In this document: positions 42,350 through 51,769 of the stretch, one piece after another
Numbering within the stretch: position 1 is the first letter of the stretch
How the letters are laid out: each line of letters starts with the position of its first letter
Source of the DNA: Streptomyces antibioticus
GTDB lineage: Bacteria; Actinomycetota; Actinomycetes; Streptomycetales; Streptomycetaceae
Reading direction: 5' to 3'
Assembly (NCBI RefSeq): GCF_001514065.1
Contig: NZ_KQ948435.1
Span: forward strand, 270,217 to 334,216
DNA: 64,000 bases
Made by a program: the position numbers and the translations under genes
Notes under the pieces: model-generated
Told to the model about the DNA's origin: nothing
The model's database searches: none
What the model saw: the letters and a program-made list of their open reading frames with translations, nothing else

Positions 42350-44992
42350 GTGGATCGGTGGATCCTCGAACGCGAGCGCGAGCTGACGCGACTGGCCGCG
42401 GCCGCCCGGGAGGCGGCAGCCGGTGCCGGTTCGGTGGCGCTCGTCTTCGGTGAGGCCGGCATCGGCAAGTCCAGTCTGGTGAAGGCCATGCCGGAGCGGC
42501 TGCCCGCGCAGGCGCGTGTCCTCGTCGGCCAGTGCGACGACCTCGCCACCCGCCGCCCCCTCGGCCCGTTCCGCGACCTGGTCGGCAGCGTCGGCGCCGA
42601 CCTCGCCCGCAGCGTCATGGAGGGCGGCGACCGCCACCGCGTCTACGAGGCCCTGCACGCCGAACTCGCCGCCACCCCGCACCCGGCGGTCCTCGTCGTC
42701 GAGGACGTCCACTGGGCCGACGAGGCATCCCTGGACGCCCTGCGTTTCCTGGTCCGCCGGGTGGAAGGGCTGCCGGCGCTGCTCGTCCTCACCTACCGCG
42801 ACGACGAGCTGAGCCGCGAACACCCCCTGCGCCACCTGCTGGGCCAGGTCTCCCGCACGTCCCGGGTGCACCGGCTGCCCCTCGCCCGGCTCTCCCTCGA
42901 CGCGGTGCGGGCGCTCAGTGCCTCCCGCCGGCTCGATGCCGCCCAGGTGTACGAGGTGACGTCCGGCAACCCGTTCTTCGTCGCCGAGATCGTGGCCGCG
43001 GGCGGCACCGGGGGAGTGCCCCCGACGGTCGTGGACGCCGTCCTGGCCCGGCTGCGGGGCCTGGACCCGGCGACGGTGGACGCGCTGGAGCAGCTCGCCG
43101 TCGTGCCCTCGGCCGTCGAACGGCCCCTGGTGGACGCCCTGTTCACCGACGGCGTGGCCGTGCTGGCCACCGCCGAGCAGCGCGGACTGCTCACGGTGGA
43201 GCCGGACCGGGTGGCGTTCCGGCACGAGCTGATCCGGCGGGCCGTCGCCGACTCCCTGCCCGCGGCCCGCCGCATCGCCCTCAACCGCGAGGTCCTCGCC
43301 GCGCTCGTCGCCCGGCCCGGCTGCGACGCCGCCCGCATCGTCCACCACGCCGACCAGGCCGGCGACCAGGACGCCATCGCCCGCTACGGACCCGACGCCG
43401 CCAAGGACGCCGCGTGCGCCGGCGCCCACCGCGAGGCCGCCGCCCAACTCCGGCTCGTGCTGCGCCAACGGCACCGCTACGGGCCGGCCGACCTCGCCGA
43501 CCTCCTCGAACGCTATGCCGTGGAGAGCTACACCATCGCCGACTCGGCCGCCGCCGTCACCGCCCAGCACGAGGCCGTCGGCCTGCGCCGCTCCCTCGGC
43601 GACACCCTCGGGCTCGGCGCCGACCTGCGCTGGCTGTCCCGCATCCACTGGTGGGCCGGCGACGCCGACCAGGCCCAGGAGGCCGCCCGCGAAGCCGTCA
43701 CCGTCCTCGAACACGCCGGCGACGACCGGCTCCTCGCCCTCGCCGTCAGCAACACCGCCCAACTGCGCATGCTCTCCGACCGCTACGCCGAGGCCGTCGA
43801 ACTCGGCGAACGCGCCATCACCCTGGCCCGCAAGGCCGACGACGCGGCGATCCTCTCCCACGCCCTCAACAACGTCGGCACGGCCCGCTGGCGCGGGGGC
43901 GACCCCGGCGGGCGGCTCCAGCTGGAGGAGAGCCTGGAGGTGGCGCTCGCCGCCGGCGAGGTCGAGCACGCCTGCCGCGCCTACGCCAACCTCATCTGGA
44001 CCCTCCTCGACAACCTCCGGTACGCCGAGGCCGACCTGTTCCTGCCCCCGGCGATGGACCTGGCCGACCGCGCCGAACACCTCGGCTTCCTCAACTACCT
44101 CCACGTCGAGCTGGCGGTACGGCGTCTGGCCGCCGCCGACTGGGAGGCCGCCGAGAAACACGCCGAGTTCGGCATGCACGACTTCGTCCCGGCCCGCTGC
44201 CCCGCGCTCACCGTTCTCGCCCGGGTCCGCGTCCGCTGCGGCCGCCCCGGCGCCGGTGAACTCCTCGCCGAGGCCCGCCGGATCGCCGTACGCACCAGGG
44301 AACTCCAGCGCACCGGGCCCGTCGCGGCGGCCCTCGCCGAGGCGGCCTGGCTGCGCGGCGACCTCGCCGCCCTCACCGCCGCCGCGGGGCCCGTCCACGC
44401 CCAGGCCGACCGGCTGCCCGGCGTCCCCTACCGCGCCGAGCTCGGCTACTGGCTCACCAAGGCAGGCCACCCCGTCCGGCTCGACGACTCGGACCACCCG
44501 TACGCCCTCCAGGCCCGCGGCCTCTGGCGGCAGGCCGCCACCCGCTGGCTGGAGGCGGGCTGCCCCTACGAACACGCCGGCGCCCTCGCCGAGAGCCCCG
44601 ACCCCGCAGACAAGCTCACCGCGCTCACCACCCTCGACGCCCTCGGCGCCGAACCACGGGCCCGGCTGCTCCGCACCGAGCTGCGCCGCATCGGTGTCCA
44701 GCACATCCCGCGCGGCCCGGTCGCCGCGACCCGGGAGAACCCCGCCGGCCTCACCCGGCGCCAGCTCCAGGTCATGCGGCTGCTCGCGGACGGACTGACC
44801 AACGCGGAGATCGCCGCCCGGCTCGTGGTGTCGGTACGGACGGTCGACAACCACGTACGAGCCGTCCTCGACAAGCTGGACGCCCCCACCCGACGGCACG
44901 CGGCCGACCGTGCGGCACGGCTCGGACTGCTGGCGGACGACGAAGGCCCGCCCCCGGAGCCCGAGGGGCCGCTTCCGCACACCGAAACGTAG
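42350..44992 (+). CDS. Large LuxR-family regulator with AAA ATPase domain (LAL type)
   Basis: 880 residues from GTG 42350. N-terminal AAA ATPase: Walker A FGEAGIGKSSLV, Walker B VLVVEDVHWADEASLD, sensor-like TYRDDE. The middle is a tetratricopeptide-like helical region (EAAREAVTVLEHAGDDRL, YAEAVELGERAITLARKA). C-terminal LuxR helix-turn-helix GLTRRQLQVMRLLADGLTNAEIAARLVVSVRTVDNHVRAVLDKL. LAL proteins activate carbon-use or antibiotic genes on binding an inducer. The 47-bp repeats upstream may be its own or another regulator's sites. The FAD oxidoreductase gene follows 102 bp downstream and is a possible target. Confidence 0.88.
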   Translation: MDRWILERERELTRLAAAAREAAAGAGSVALVFGEAGIGKSSLVKAMPERLPAQARVLVGQCDDLATRRPLGPFRDLVGSVGADLARSVMEGGDRHRVYEALHAELAATPHPAVLVVEDVHWADEASLDALRFLVRRVEGLPALLVLTYRDDELSREHPLRHLLGQVSRTSRVHRLPLARLSLDAVRALSASRRLDAAQVYEVTSGNPFFVAEIVAAGGTGGVPPTVVDAVLARLRGLDPATVDALEQLAVVPSAVERPLVDALFTDGVAVLATAEQRGLLTVEPDRVAFRHELIRRAVADSLPAARRIALNREVLAALVARPGCDAARIVHHADQAGDQDAIARYGPDAAKDAACAGAHREAAAQLRLVLRQRHRYGPADLADLLERYAVESYTIADSAAAVTAQHEAVGLRRSLGDTLGLGADLRWLSRIHWWAGDADQAQEAAREAVTVLEHAGDDRLLALAVSNTAQLRMLSDRYAEAVELGERAITLARKADDAAILSHALNNVGTARWRGGDPGGRLQLEESLEVALAAGEVEHACRAYANLIWTLLDNLRYAEADLFLPPAMDLADRAEHLGFLNYLHVELAVRRLAAADWEAAEKHAEFGMHDFVPARCPALTVLARVRVRCGRPGAGELLAEARRIAVRTRELQRTGPVAAALAEAAWLRGDLAALTAAAGPVHAQADRLPGVPYRAELGYWLTKAGHPVRLDDSDHPYALQARGLWRQAATRWLEAGCPYEHAGALAESPDPADKLTALTTLDALGAEPRARLLRTELRRIGVQHIPRGPVAATRENPAGLTRRQLQVMRLLADGLTNAEIAARLVVSVRTVDNHVRAVLDKLDAPTRRHAADRAARLGLLADDEGPPPEPEGPLPHTET

Positions 44993-45094
44993 GTACCCGG
45001 CGGCCCCGAGCTGGGTGACGCACACGGATGTCCGTTCGGTGGCGACGCGAGTAGAACGGGCGAATCGACACGAATTTCCGAAACGGGGGACCGC

Positions 45095-46510
45095 ATGTCC
45101 AGCACCATCGCCCACGCGGCGCGCACGGAACTCACCGTCTTCAACGGTGAGTTGATCGGCCCCGACGACACCGCCTACCAGCAGGCCCGAGGCGTCTACA
45201 ACGCGATGATCGACCGGCACCCCGCCCTCGTCGCCCGCTGCGCCGACGCGGACGCCGTCGCCCGCGTCATCGCCTTCGCCCGCGCCCACGACCTGCCCCT
45301 CGCCGTACGGGGCGGCGGCCACCACGGCGCCGGCCTCGGCACCGTCGACGGAGGCGTCGTCGTCGACCTGTCCCCGCTGAAGGGCATCGAGGTCGACCCC
45401 GACTCCCACACCGTCCGGGTCGGCGGCGGCTGCGTCTGGGGCGAGGTCGACCGCGCCACCAACGCCCACGGCCTCGCCACGCCCAGCGGCATCATCTCCA
45501 CCACCGGCGTCGGCGGCCTCGCCACCGGCGGCGGGCTCGGCCACCTCACCCGCAAGTGCGGGCTGACCATCGACAACCTGCTGGAGGCCGAGATCGTCCT
45601 CGCCGACGGCAGGAAGGTGACCGCCAGCGGCTACGAGAACAGCGACCTGTTCTGGGCGGTCCGTGGCGGCGGCGGCAACTTCGGGGTGGTCACCTCGTTC
45701 CTGTTCCGGCTGCACGACATCAGCACGGTCGTCGCCGGGCCCACCTTCTGGCCGGTGGAGGACAGCGCCGAAGTCCTCGCCGCCTACCGGGACTTCATCC
45801 TGAACGCGCCCCGGGAACTCAACGGCTTCTTCCTGCACGGCACCGTGCCGCCCGCCCCGCCGTTCCCCGAGGAGATCCAGCTCCGCAAGACCGCCGGCAT
45901 CGTCTGGTGCTGGACCGGCGCCGACCCCGAGGCCGCCGCCCGCGAGATGGCCCCGCTGCTCGACGCGCTGCCCGCGCCGCTGCTGCACGCACCCATGGTG
46001 CTGCAACACCCCGAACTCCAGACGATGTTCGACGGGCTCTACCCGCCCGGCCACCAGTGGTACTGGCGCGCCGACTTCGTCGAGACCATCCCCGACGACG
46101 CCGTCGCCCTCCACGCCAAGTTCGGTGCCGAGGTCCCCACCATGCAGTCGACCATGCACCTCTACCCGATCGACGGCGCCGCCCACGACGTCGGCCAGGA
46201 CGCCACGCCCTGGGCCTACCGCCATGCCAACTGGGCGTCCGTGTACGCCGGAGTGGACCCCGACCCCGCCAACGCCGAGCTGATCAAGCGCTGGACGGTC
46301 GACTACTTCGACGCCCTGCACCCGTACTCGGCGGGCGGCGCCTACGTGAACATGATGATGGACGAGGGACAGGAACGGGTCCGGGCCAGCTACCGCGACA
46401 ACTACGCCCGTCTGGCCCGCGTCAAGGCCGACCGCGACCCGGACAACGTCTTCCGCCTCAACCAGAACATCCAGCCGGCGCCGAAGCCGACGCACGGGTC
46501 ACGACCGTAG
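45095..46510 (+). CDS. FAD-linked oxidoreductase with BBE domain
   Basis: 471 residues. FAD-binding PCMH domain with LAVRGGGHHGAGLGTVDGGVVVDLSPL (histidine of the GGGHH motif probably binds FAD covalently), GVGGLATGGGLGHLTRKCGLTIDNLLEAE and WAVRGGGGNFGVVTSF; C-terminal berberine-bridge (BBE) segment YRDNYARLARVKADRDPDNVFRLNQNI. Such enzymes oxidise sugars, alcohols or ring systems. No signal peptide is visible, so likely cytoplasmic. A GGGGA site precedes ATG 45095. The gene lies just after the LAL regulator. Confidence 0.88.
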   Translation: MSSTIAHAARTELTVFNGELIGPDDTAYQQARGVYNAMIDRHPALVARCADADAVARVIAFARAHDLPLAVRGGGHHGAGLGTVDGGVVVDLSPLKGIEVDPDSHTVRVGGGCVWGEVDRATNAHGLATPSGIISTTGVGGLATGGGLGHLTRKCGLTIDNLLEAEIVLADGRKVTASGYENSDLFWAVRGGGGNFGVVTSFLFRLHDISTVVAGPTFWPVEDSAEVLAAYRDFILNAPRELNGFFLHGTVPPAPPFPEEIQLRKTAGIVWCWTGADPEAAAREMAPLLDALPAPLLHAPMVLQHPELQTMFDGLYPPGHQWYWRADFVETIPDDAVALHAKFGAEVPTMQSTMHLYPIDGAAHDVGQDATPWAYRHANWASVYAGVDPDPANAELIKRWTVDYFDALHPYSAGGAYVNMMMDEGQERVRASYRDNYARLARVKADRDPDNVFRLNQNIQPAPKPTHGSRP

Positions 46511-46573
46511 TCCGCGCGTCGGGCGAGCGGTGCCCCGGCTGCGGGGCGGGGCACCGCGGCGATCGCCGACCGG

Positions 46574-47269
46574 TCAGGACGGGCGGGCCGAGGCCGCCAG
46601 CCAGTCGTACGCGGCCCGGGCCGTGAACTCCTCCTGACCGCCGCGCAGCAGCAGATCGGCGGTGGCGAACTCCGGGGCACCGGCCTGGGCGGCGACGTAC
46701 GGGACGGCGATGCAGCGCATCCCGGCCGCGTGCGCGGCGGCGGCGCCCGGGGCCGCGTCCTCCAGGACCACGCAGTCGGCCGGGGCCGCGCCGAGCCGGC
46801 GGGCCGCCTCCAGGAAGACGTCCGGGGCGGGCTTCCCGCGCTCGACCTCGTCGGCCGAGACGACGGTGTGCAGGAAGGCGTCCAGGCCGGTGCCGGCCAG
46901 GATCGCCTCGATGGCCTCCGGCGACGAACCCGACGCCACGGCCATCGGGACGCCCTCGCCCGCGAGCAGCTCCACGAACCTGCGCATCTCCGGGTACGCG
47001 CGCGTGGCGGCGCGGGCCAGCTCCAGATAGCGGCGGTTCTTCGCGTCGAACACTTCTGCCACGGTGGCCGCGAGTCCGTACTCCCGCTTCCAGACCTCCA
47101 CCGTCTCCAGGGTGCTGATCCCGACGTACCGCTCGTGGTCCGTCCAGCTGTAGCCGGGGACGCCGTACTCGGCCAGGACCTGACGGCCGGCTTCGTAGTA
47201 GTTCGGCTCGCTGTCCACGAGCGTTCCGTCGAGATCGAAGATGACCGAGGTCGGACCGAGAATGCTCAT
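46574..47269 (-). CDS. HAD family phosphatase/phosphomutase
   Basis: 231 residues from ATG 47269. HAD motif I FDLDGTLVDSEP (nucleophile Asp), motif II VASGSSPE, motif III Lys in GKPAPDVFLEAA, motif IV VLEDAAPGAAAAHAAGM. It belongs to the beta-phosphoglucomutase-like group, with a small helical cap. Substrate unknown. It begins 20 bp after the Lrp/AsnC gene and is likely co-transcribed with it. Confidence 0.85.
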   Translation of the reverse strand: MSILGPTSVIFDLDGTLVDSEPNYYEAGRQVLAEYGVPGYSWTDHERYVGISTLETVEVWKREYGLAATVAEVFDAKNRRYLELARAATRAYPEMRRFVELLAGEGVPMAVASGSSPEAIEAILAGTGLDAFLHTVVSADEVERGKPAPDVFLEAARRLGAAPADCVVLEDAAPGAAAAHAAGMRCIAVPYVAAQAGAPEFATADLLLRGGQEEFTARAAYDWLAASARPS

Positions 47270-47289
47270 GGCGTCCAGGATGTCAAAGG

Positions 47290-47766
47290 TCAGTTCCGGG
47301 CCGCGCGGCCGATCGACTCCACCAGCGGCAGCAGTCGGTGCGGCACCCGCTCGCGCAGGGCCACCTCGGTACGGGTGCGGACGACGCCCGGCAGACTGAT
47401 CACCTTCTGGATCACGTCCTCCAGGTGCGCGTTGTCCCGCGCCACCACCCGCGTCAGCAGGTCGCCGCCGCCCGCGATCGAGAACGCCTCGACGATCTCC
47501 GGTACCGCGGCCAGTGCGTCGCCCACGTCGTCGAGCCGCCCCTGGGTGACCTCGATGTGCACGAACGCCAGCACCGGGTGGCCCAGGGCGGCGGGGGAGA
47601 GCGAGGGCCCCGTGCCGGTGATCACTCCGTTCCGTTCCAGCCGGTCGAGACGGGCCTGGAGGGTGCCGCGGGCGACCCCGAGGATGCGGGCGTACTCGCG
47701 CACGCTCGTGCGCGGCTGCTCCAGCAGCAGCCGCAGGATGCGGGTGTCGAGCTCGTCCACGGCCAT
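47290..47766 (-). CDS. Lrp/AsnC family transcriptional regulator
   Basis: 158 residues. N-terminal HTH (LDTRILRLLLEQPRTSVREYARILGVARGTLQARLDRLERNGVI) and C-terminal RAM/AsnC ligand domain (VLAFVHIEVTQGRLDDVGDALAAVPEIVEAFSIAGGGDLLTRVVARDNAHLEDVIQ). Lrp/AsnC proteins usually sense amino acids. It is divergent from the FUSC-type transporter, with about 200 bp between them; the HAD gene follows downstream on the same strand. Confidence 0.9.
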   Translation of the reverse strand: MAVDELDTRILRLLLEQPRTSVREYARILGVARGTLQARLDRLERNGVITGTGPSLSPAALGHPVLAFVHIEVTQGRLDDVGDALAAVPEIVEAFSIAGGGDLLTRVVARDNAHLEDVIQKVISLPGVVRTRTEVALRERVPHRLLPLVESIGRAARN

Positions 47767-47973
47767 CGCGTCCGGTCTCCTCGTTCATGGTCCGTTGGCC
47801 CGTCGGTGGACGGGCGGCATCCCTTTTGTCCGTGCCAATGGTCCAGCATATTCGATGCCACTTGAGCCAGTCGCGGGCCTGGTGCTGCAATGAACCCGTC
47901 GATGGCGCTGCGGACCTCCGCGGCGCCTTTTTCATGCCGGCGTGGCGCCGAGTGACACAGGGGGCGGGAAGCA

Positions 47974-49464
47974 GTGCTGAAGAGGGTGTTCGTTGCTCCG
48001 GACCCGGGCCGGGTGCGGCTGCGCTTCGCGGCGCGGGCCGTCGTCGGCATCGGGCTCGCGGTCGTGGTGTCCGGGCTCGCCGGGCACTCCCTCGTCGGCG
48101 CGGTCACCGGCGGGCTCGCCGCGCTGCTCGCCCTGTTCACCGTCACCGACGCCACCGTCCGCGGCCAGGCGGTCACCACCGCACTGCTGCCCGCCGTGGG
48201 CCTGCCCGTACTCGCCGCCGCGGCCGAGCTGCACGACCACCCGGTCGCCCGCGACCTCACGTTCCTCGCCGTGATCGGCGCGGGCGTGTACGCGCGCCGC
48301 TGGGGCCCGCGCGGGCACAGCCTCGGCGTGTTCGCGTTCATGACCTTCTTCGTGGCCCAGTTCCTGCACGCCACGAGCGACCGGCTGCCCGAGCTCTACG
48401 CCGCCGTCCTGCTCTCCGTGGCCACCGCCGCGGCCGTGCGCTTCGGCCTGTGGTGCTACGAGCGCCGCCTGCCGCCCGCTCCGGTGCCCGCCCCGCCCGC
48501 CGGCACCGGCCTCGCCCGGGTGACCACCCGGCAGGCCGTCCAGGCCACCGTCGGCGCGGCCTTCGCCCTCGTCGTGGGGCAGCTGGTGTCCGGAGACCGC
48601 TGGTACTGGGCCGTCGGCGCCACCTGGTGGGTCTTCGTCAACACCACCTCGCGCGGCGAGACCCTCGTGCGCGGCTTCCGCCGGGTCCTCGGCACCGTGA
48701 TCGGCATCGGCCTCGGCCTGCTCGTCGCCGTCCCGCTGAACGGCGCCGGGCTCCCCACGGCCGTGCTCCTCACCGCCTGCGTCTTCGGGATCTTCTACAC
48801 GGCCGCGGTCTCGTACACCTGGATGATGCTCTGCGTCACCGTCCTCGCCGAGCTGCTCTACGGCCTCCTCGGCGTCCTCACTCCGCACCTGCTCGCGCTG
48901 CGCCTGGCGGAGACCGGCATCGGCGCGCTCGGCGCGGCCCTCGCCGTGCTGTTCGTCCTGCCCGTCACCACCCACATCACGACCGACGCCTGGATCCAGC
49001 GCGCCCTGCGCTGCGTCCACGCCTGCACCGCCGAGGCCGCCGCGCGCCTGGCCGGGGCGGACGCCGACCCGGCCCCGCGCGTGGCCGAACTGGAACAGCT
49101 GCTGGCCCGGGTACGGCTCTCCGTGGCCCCGCTCGTGCACCCGCTGAACCCGATGCTCGGCCGCAAGCGGCGCGCCCGCCGGGTCCTGACGCTTCTGGAC
49201 GACTGCGCCCGCGAGATCCGCGGCCTGGTCGCCGTCGCCGCCGATCCCGAGGCGTCCCACGACGCCCGCCTGGCCGCCGCCTGCTGGCGCGTGGAGGCGG
49301 CGGTCGAAGCCCTCACGGGCGGCACCCACGGCGACCTGCCGGTCACGGACCACCCGCCCGCCGAGGGCCCCGCCCTGGCCCACCTGCACGGCCTGGAACG
49401 AGCCCTCGCCGACCTGGCGACGCCCCTGCGCACACCGCCGGGTTCGCCCCTGGTCGGGGCCTGA
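47974..49464 (+). CDS. FUSC family (aromatic-acid exporter-like) membrane protein
   Basis: 496 residues from GTG 47974. Two blocks of membrane helices (residues about 20-155 and 190-330), with GDRWYWAVGATWWVFVNTTSRGETLVRGFRRVLGTVIGIGLGLL as the fusaric-acid-resistance (FUSC) signature, then a cytoplasmic helical C-terminus. Such proteins probably export aromatic acids. It is divergent from the AsnC gene. The following gap carries the DasR-like box for the next gene. Confidence 0.82.
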   Translation: MLKRVFVAPDPGRVRLRFAARAVVGIGLAVVVSGLAGHSLVGAVTGGLAALLALFTVTDATVRGQAVTTALLPAVGLPVLAAAAELHDHPVARDLTFLAVIGAGVYARRWGPRGHSLGVFAFMTFFVAQFLHATSDRLPELYAAVLLSVATAAAVRFGLWCYERRLPPAPVPAPPAGTGLARVTTRQAVQATVGAAFALVVGQLVSGDRWYWAVGATWWVFVNTTSRGETLVRGFRRVLGTVIGIGLGLLVAVPLNGAGLPTAVLLTACVFGIFYTAAVSYTWMMLCVTVLAELLYGLLGVLTPHLLALRLAETGIGALGAALAVLFVLPVTTHITTDAWIQRALRCVHACTAEAAARLAGADADPAPRVAELEQLLARVRLSVAPLVHPLNPMLGRKRRARRVLTLLDDCAREIRGLVAVAADPEASHDARLAAACWRVEAAVEALTGGTHGDLPVTDHPPAEGPALAHLHGLERALADLATPLRTPPGSPLVGA

Positions 49465-49536
49465 GACCTCCGCGGCCGTCTAGGACCGCACCGGCGCGGT
49501 ACTGACGTCCGCCGCGGCGGGGCGAAACCTTCGCCG

Positions 49537-49552
49537 CATGGTCTAGACCGCT
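49537..49552. promoter_or_regulatory. DasR-like (dre) operator
   Basis: TGGTCTAGACC at 49539-49549 matches the core of the DasR operator ACTGGTCTAGACCAGT; about 12 to 13 of 16 positions fit. It lies 44 bp upstream of the lactonase start. DasR controls N-acetylglucosamine use and development in Streptomyces. Confidence 0.5.
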
Positions 49553-49595
49553 GCTACCGTCAGCCCCGACGGCTCAGGACCGAGAGGGGACAGCG

Positions 49596-50627
49596 GTGGC
49601 AGACGGTGGCGAGCGGCAGCGGAAGGCCTACATCGGCTCGTTCACGGCGGCCGGAGGCCCCGGCATCGTGACGGCGGCCGTCACCCCGGACAGCGGCGCG
49701 CTCACGCCCCTGAGCAGTTACGACGGCCTTCCCGACCCCTCCTACCTGACCCTGGCGCCGGACGGCGGCACGCTCTACGCGGTCAGCGAGACCGCCGAGG
49801 GCACGGTGGCCGCCTTCCGCGTCACCGGCGACCGCCCCGAGCCCGCCGGACGCCCGGTGCCGGTCGGCGGCGGACCGACCCACCTGGGCCTCTACGACGG
49901 CCACGTCCTGACCGCCGACTACGGCTCCGGCAGCATCACCGCCGTACCGCTGCGCCCCGACGGCGCCCTCGCCGGCCCCGCCTCCGGCACCCTGCGCCAC
50001 ACCGGCTCGGGCCCGCACACGCGGCGCCAGCAGGCCCCGCACGCCCACCAGGTGCAGGCCGACCCGAGCGGCCGGTGGGCCGTCAGCGTGGACCTCGGCA
50101 CGGACTCCGTACGCGTCTGCACCCTGACCGGCGGCACGCCGGAACCGCACCGCGAGATCGCCCTGCGCCCCGGCTCGGGACCGCGCCACCTGGCCTTCCA
50201 TCCGGACGGTACGTACGCCTACGTCGTCAACGAACTCGCCCCCACCCTCACCGTCTGCCGCTGGGACGCCACGGAAGGCCTGCTGAAGCCGCTGACGGAG
50301 GTCCAGGTGCTCGCGGACGCCCCGGCCGGGGACGCCTACCCCTCCGGCGTCGTCGTCTCGCCCGACGGCCGTTTCGTGTGGACCGCCACCCGCGGCGAGG
50401 ACGTCCTGTCCACGTTCGCCGTCGCCGGTGACGAACTGCGGCTCGTCGCCACCGTCCCGTGCGGCGGCCACTGGCCTCGGGCGATCGCCGAGTCGGGCGG
50501 GTTCCTGTACGTCGCCAACGAGCGTTCCGGCGAGGTCACCTGGTTCGCGCTCGACCCGGAGACGGGGCTGCCGGCCCGCGCCGGTGCGGTGAAGGTGCCG
50601 GCGGCGTCCTGCGTGGTGCTCGGCTGA
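49596..50627 (+). CDS. Lactonase family (7-bladed propeller, 6-phosphogluconolactonase-like)
   Basis: 343 residues from GTG 49596 with GAGAGGGGA upstream. Seven-bladed lactonase repeats: YIGSFTAAGGPGIVTAAVTPDSGALTPL, SYLTLAPDGGTLYAVSE, PHAHQVQADPSGRWAVSVDLGTDSVRVC, GPRHLAFHPDGTYAYVVNEL. The family includes 6-phosphogluconolactonase and 3-carboxy-cis,cis-muconate cyclase; activity here is not shown. Cytoplasmic. It may be DasR-controlled (box at 49537) and ends before a strong terminator. Confidence 0.85.
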   Translation: MADGGERQRKAYIGSFTAAGGPGIVTAAVTPDSGALTPLSSYDGLPDPSYLTLAPDGGTLYAVSETAEGTVAAFRVTGDRPEPAGRPVPVGGGPTHLGLYDGHVLTADYGSGSITAVPLRPDGALAGPASGTLRHTGSGPHTRRQQAPHAHQVQADPSGRWAVSVDLGTDSVRVCTLTGGTPEPHREIALRPGSGPRHLAFHPDGTYAYVVNELAPTLTVCRWDATEGLLKPLTEVQVLADAPAGDAYPSGVVVSPDGRFVWTATRGEDVLSTFAVAGDELRLVATVPCGGHWPRAIAESGGFLYVANERSGEVTWFALDPETGLPARAGAVKVPAASCVVLG

Positions 50628-50653
50628 GACGGCCCCGGCCCTCGCTGTCGTAT

Positions 50654-50695
50654 GCCGAAGGGCCCGTCTCCCGTAGTGGGAGCGGGCCCTTCGGC
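50654..50695. terminator. Bidirectional hairpin terminator
   Basis: GCCGAAGGGCCCG...CGGGCCCTTCGGC, perfect 13-bp arms with an inner CTCCC/GGGAG stem. It sits between the convergent lactonase and CbiX-like genes. Confidence 0.85.
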
Positions 50696-50729
50696 GTTGC
50701 TCATGTCGTACGCATGCCGTACGCGCGTC

Positions 50730-51650
50730 TCAGCGCGTGGGCGCGCCCTGCGCCTGCTGCGGGGCGATGCCCAGCGCCGTCGTGTACTTCGCCAGCGCCA
50801 GCTTGCCGATCGCCGGGTACGGGCCGAGCGCCTCGGCCGCGGAGCAGCCCGCCTCCTTGGCCGCCTCCTCGATCAGGCCCGGGTCGATCTCCGGCCCTAT
50901 CAGGTACGGCGCCAGCGCCAGCTGCTGCGAACCCGACGCCCGCAGCTGCTCGGCCACGGACGCGATCGAACCCTCCTGGTCGAGCGCGGCCGCCATCACC
51001 GGCACGGCGAGGCGCGCGGCGAGCAGCATGCCGGTGATCCCGGCCGCCTGCACGGCCTCCTCACCGCCCACGGAAGCCAGGATGATGCCGTCCGCCGCGG
51101 TCGCCACGGTGAACAGCCGGGCACGGTCGGCGCGGGCCAGACCGGCCTCGGACAGCCGCACGTGCAGCGCCTCGGCGAGCAGCGGGTGCGGACCGAGGAC
51201 ATCGGTGAGGTCGGCCGCCACACGGCTGTCCATCACGGCCTGGCGGACCACCCGCAGCAGCGCGCTGTCCGGACCGGCCAGCAGCGGCACGACGACGGCG
51301 ACGGGGCCCTCGGGCTCCTTGACGTCGACTCCCGCGGCCCTGGCCTGCTCGTAGCGGGCGGTGCGCTCCTCGCCCGCGTGCGCGAGCACGGACTGGAGCG
51401 TGGGGAACTCCGCGTCGTCCCCGTCGAGGTAGCCGATCCGCGCGTCGAGGCCGGGGAGCTCGGAGCGGGCGATGCTCACGACCTCCTCGGCGAGGCTGCG
51501 CGTGGCAGCGCTCGGCGTGCCCGGCACCGCGAGGACGAGCGCGGGCGCGCCCTCGGGAGCCGCCAGCGGCTCGGGACGGCGGTGCCGTCCGGGCTGGCGG
51601 GGGCGCGGCATTCGTACTGGCAGGCCGGCGGGCCCAGTGGGGGAGCTCAT
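50730..51650 (-). CDS. CbiX/sirohydrochlorin chelatase-like protein
   Basis: 306 residues with two CbiX-like halves. The first is ALVLAVPGTPSAATRSLAEEVVSIARSELPGLDARIGYLDGDDAEFP; at the position of the usual HGS motif it reads PGTPS, so the first metal-binding histidine is missing. The second half keeps GPHPLLAEALHVRLSEAG and PYLIGPEIDPGLIEEAAKEAG. It may have lost chelatase activity or bind another tetrapyrrole. N-terminal 30 residues Pro/Arg-rich. No other sirohaem or cobalamin genes are nearby. Confidence 0.75.
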   Translation of the reverse strand: MSSPTGPAGLPVRMPRPRQPGRHRRPEPLAAPEGAPALVLAVPGTPSAATRSLAEEVVSIARSELPGLDARIGYLDGDDAEFPTLQSVLAHAGEERTARYEQARAAGVDVKEPEGPVAVVVPLLAGPDSALLRVVRQAVMDSRVAADLTDVLGPHPLLAEALHVRLSEAGLARADRARLFTVATAADGIILASVGGEEAVQAAGITGMLLAARLAVPVMAAALDQEGSIASVAEQLRASGSQQLALAPYLIGPEIDPGLIEEAAKEAGCSAAEALGPYPAIGKLALAKYTTALGIAPQQAQGAPTR

Positions 51651-51769
51651 GGCGCCGCATGTTACTGGCTTACTGGGCTTCCCTGTTCGGGGAGGGTGCA
51701 GGTGAGCGGTATCCGTCCGGTTTTGTCTGATGAGTTACGTACGGATCGGACGCGGGTGCCGTGTCGGGA

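Noticed and set aside
42161-46495. Very long minus-strand open frame (about 1440 codons)
   Set aside because: It is antisense in codon register to the LAL regulator and FAD oxidoreductase. Stop-free antisense frames are expected there in Streptomyces because TTA, CTA and TCA codons are rare.
45095-46510. Claim of bicovalent FAD attachment in the BBE oxidoreductase
   Set aside because: A Cys occurs in LTRKCGLTIDNLL, but this lies at a position often His/Tyr in the family, so a second covalent link cannot be read safely.
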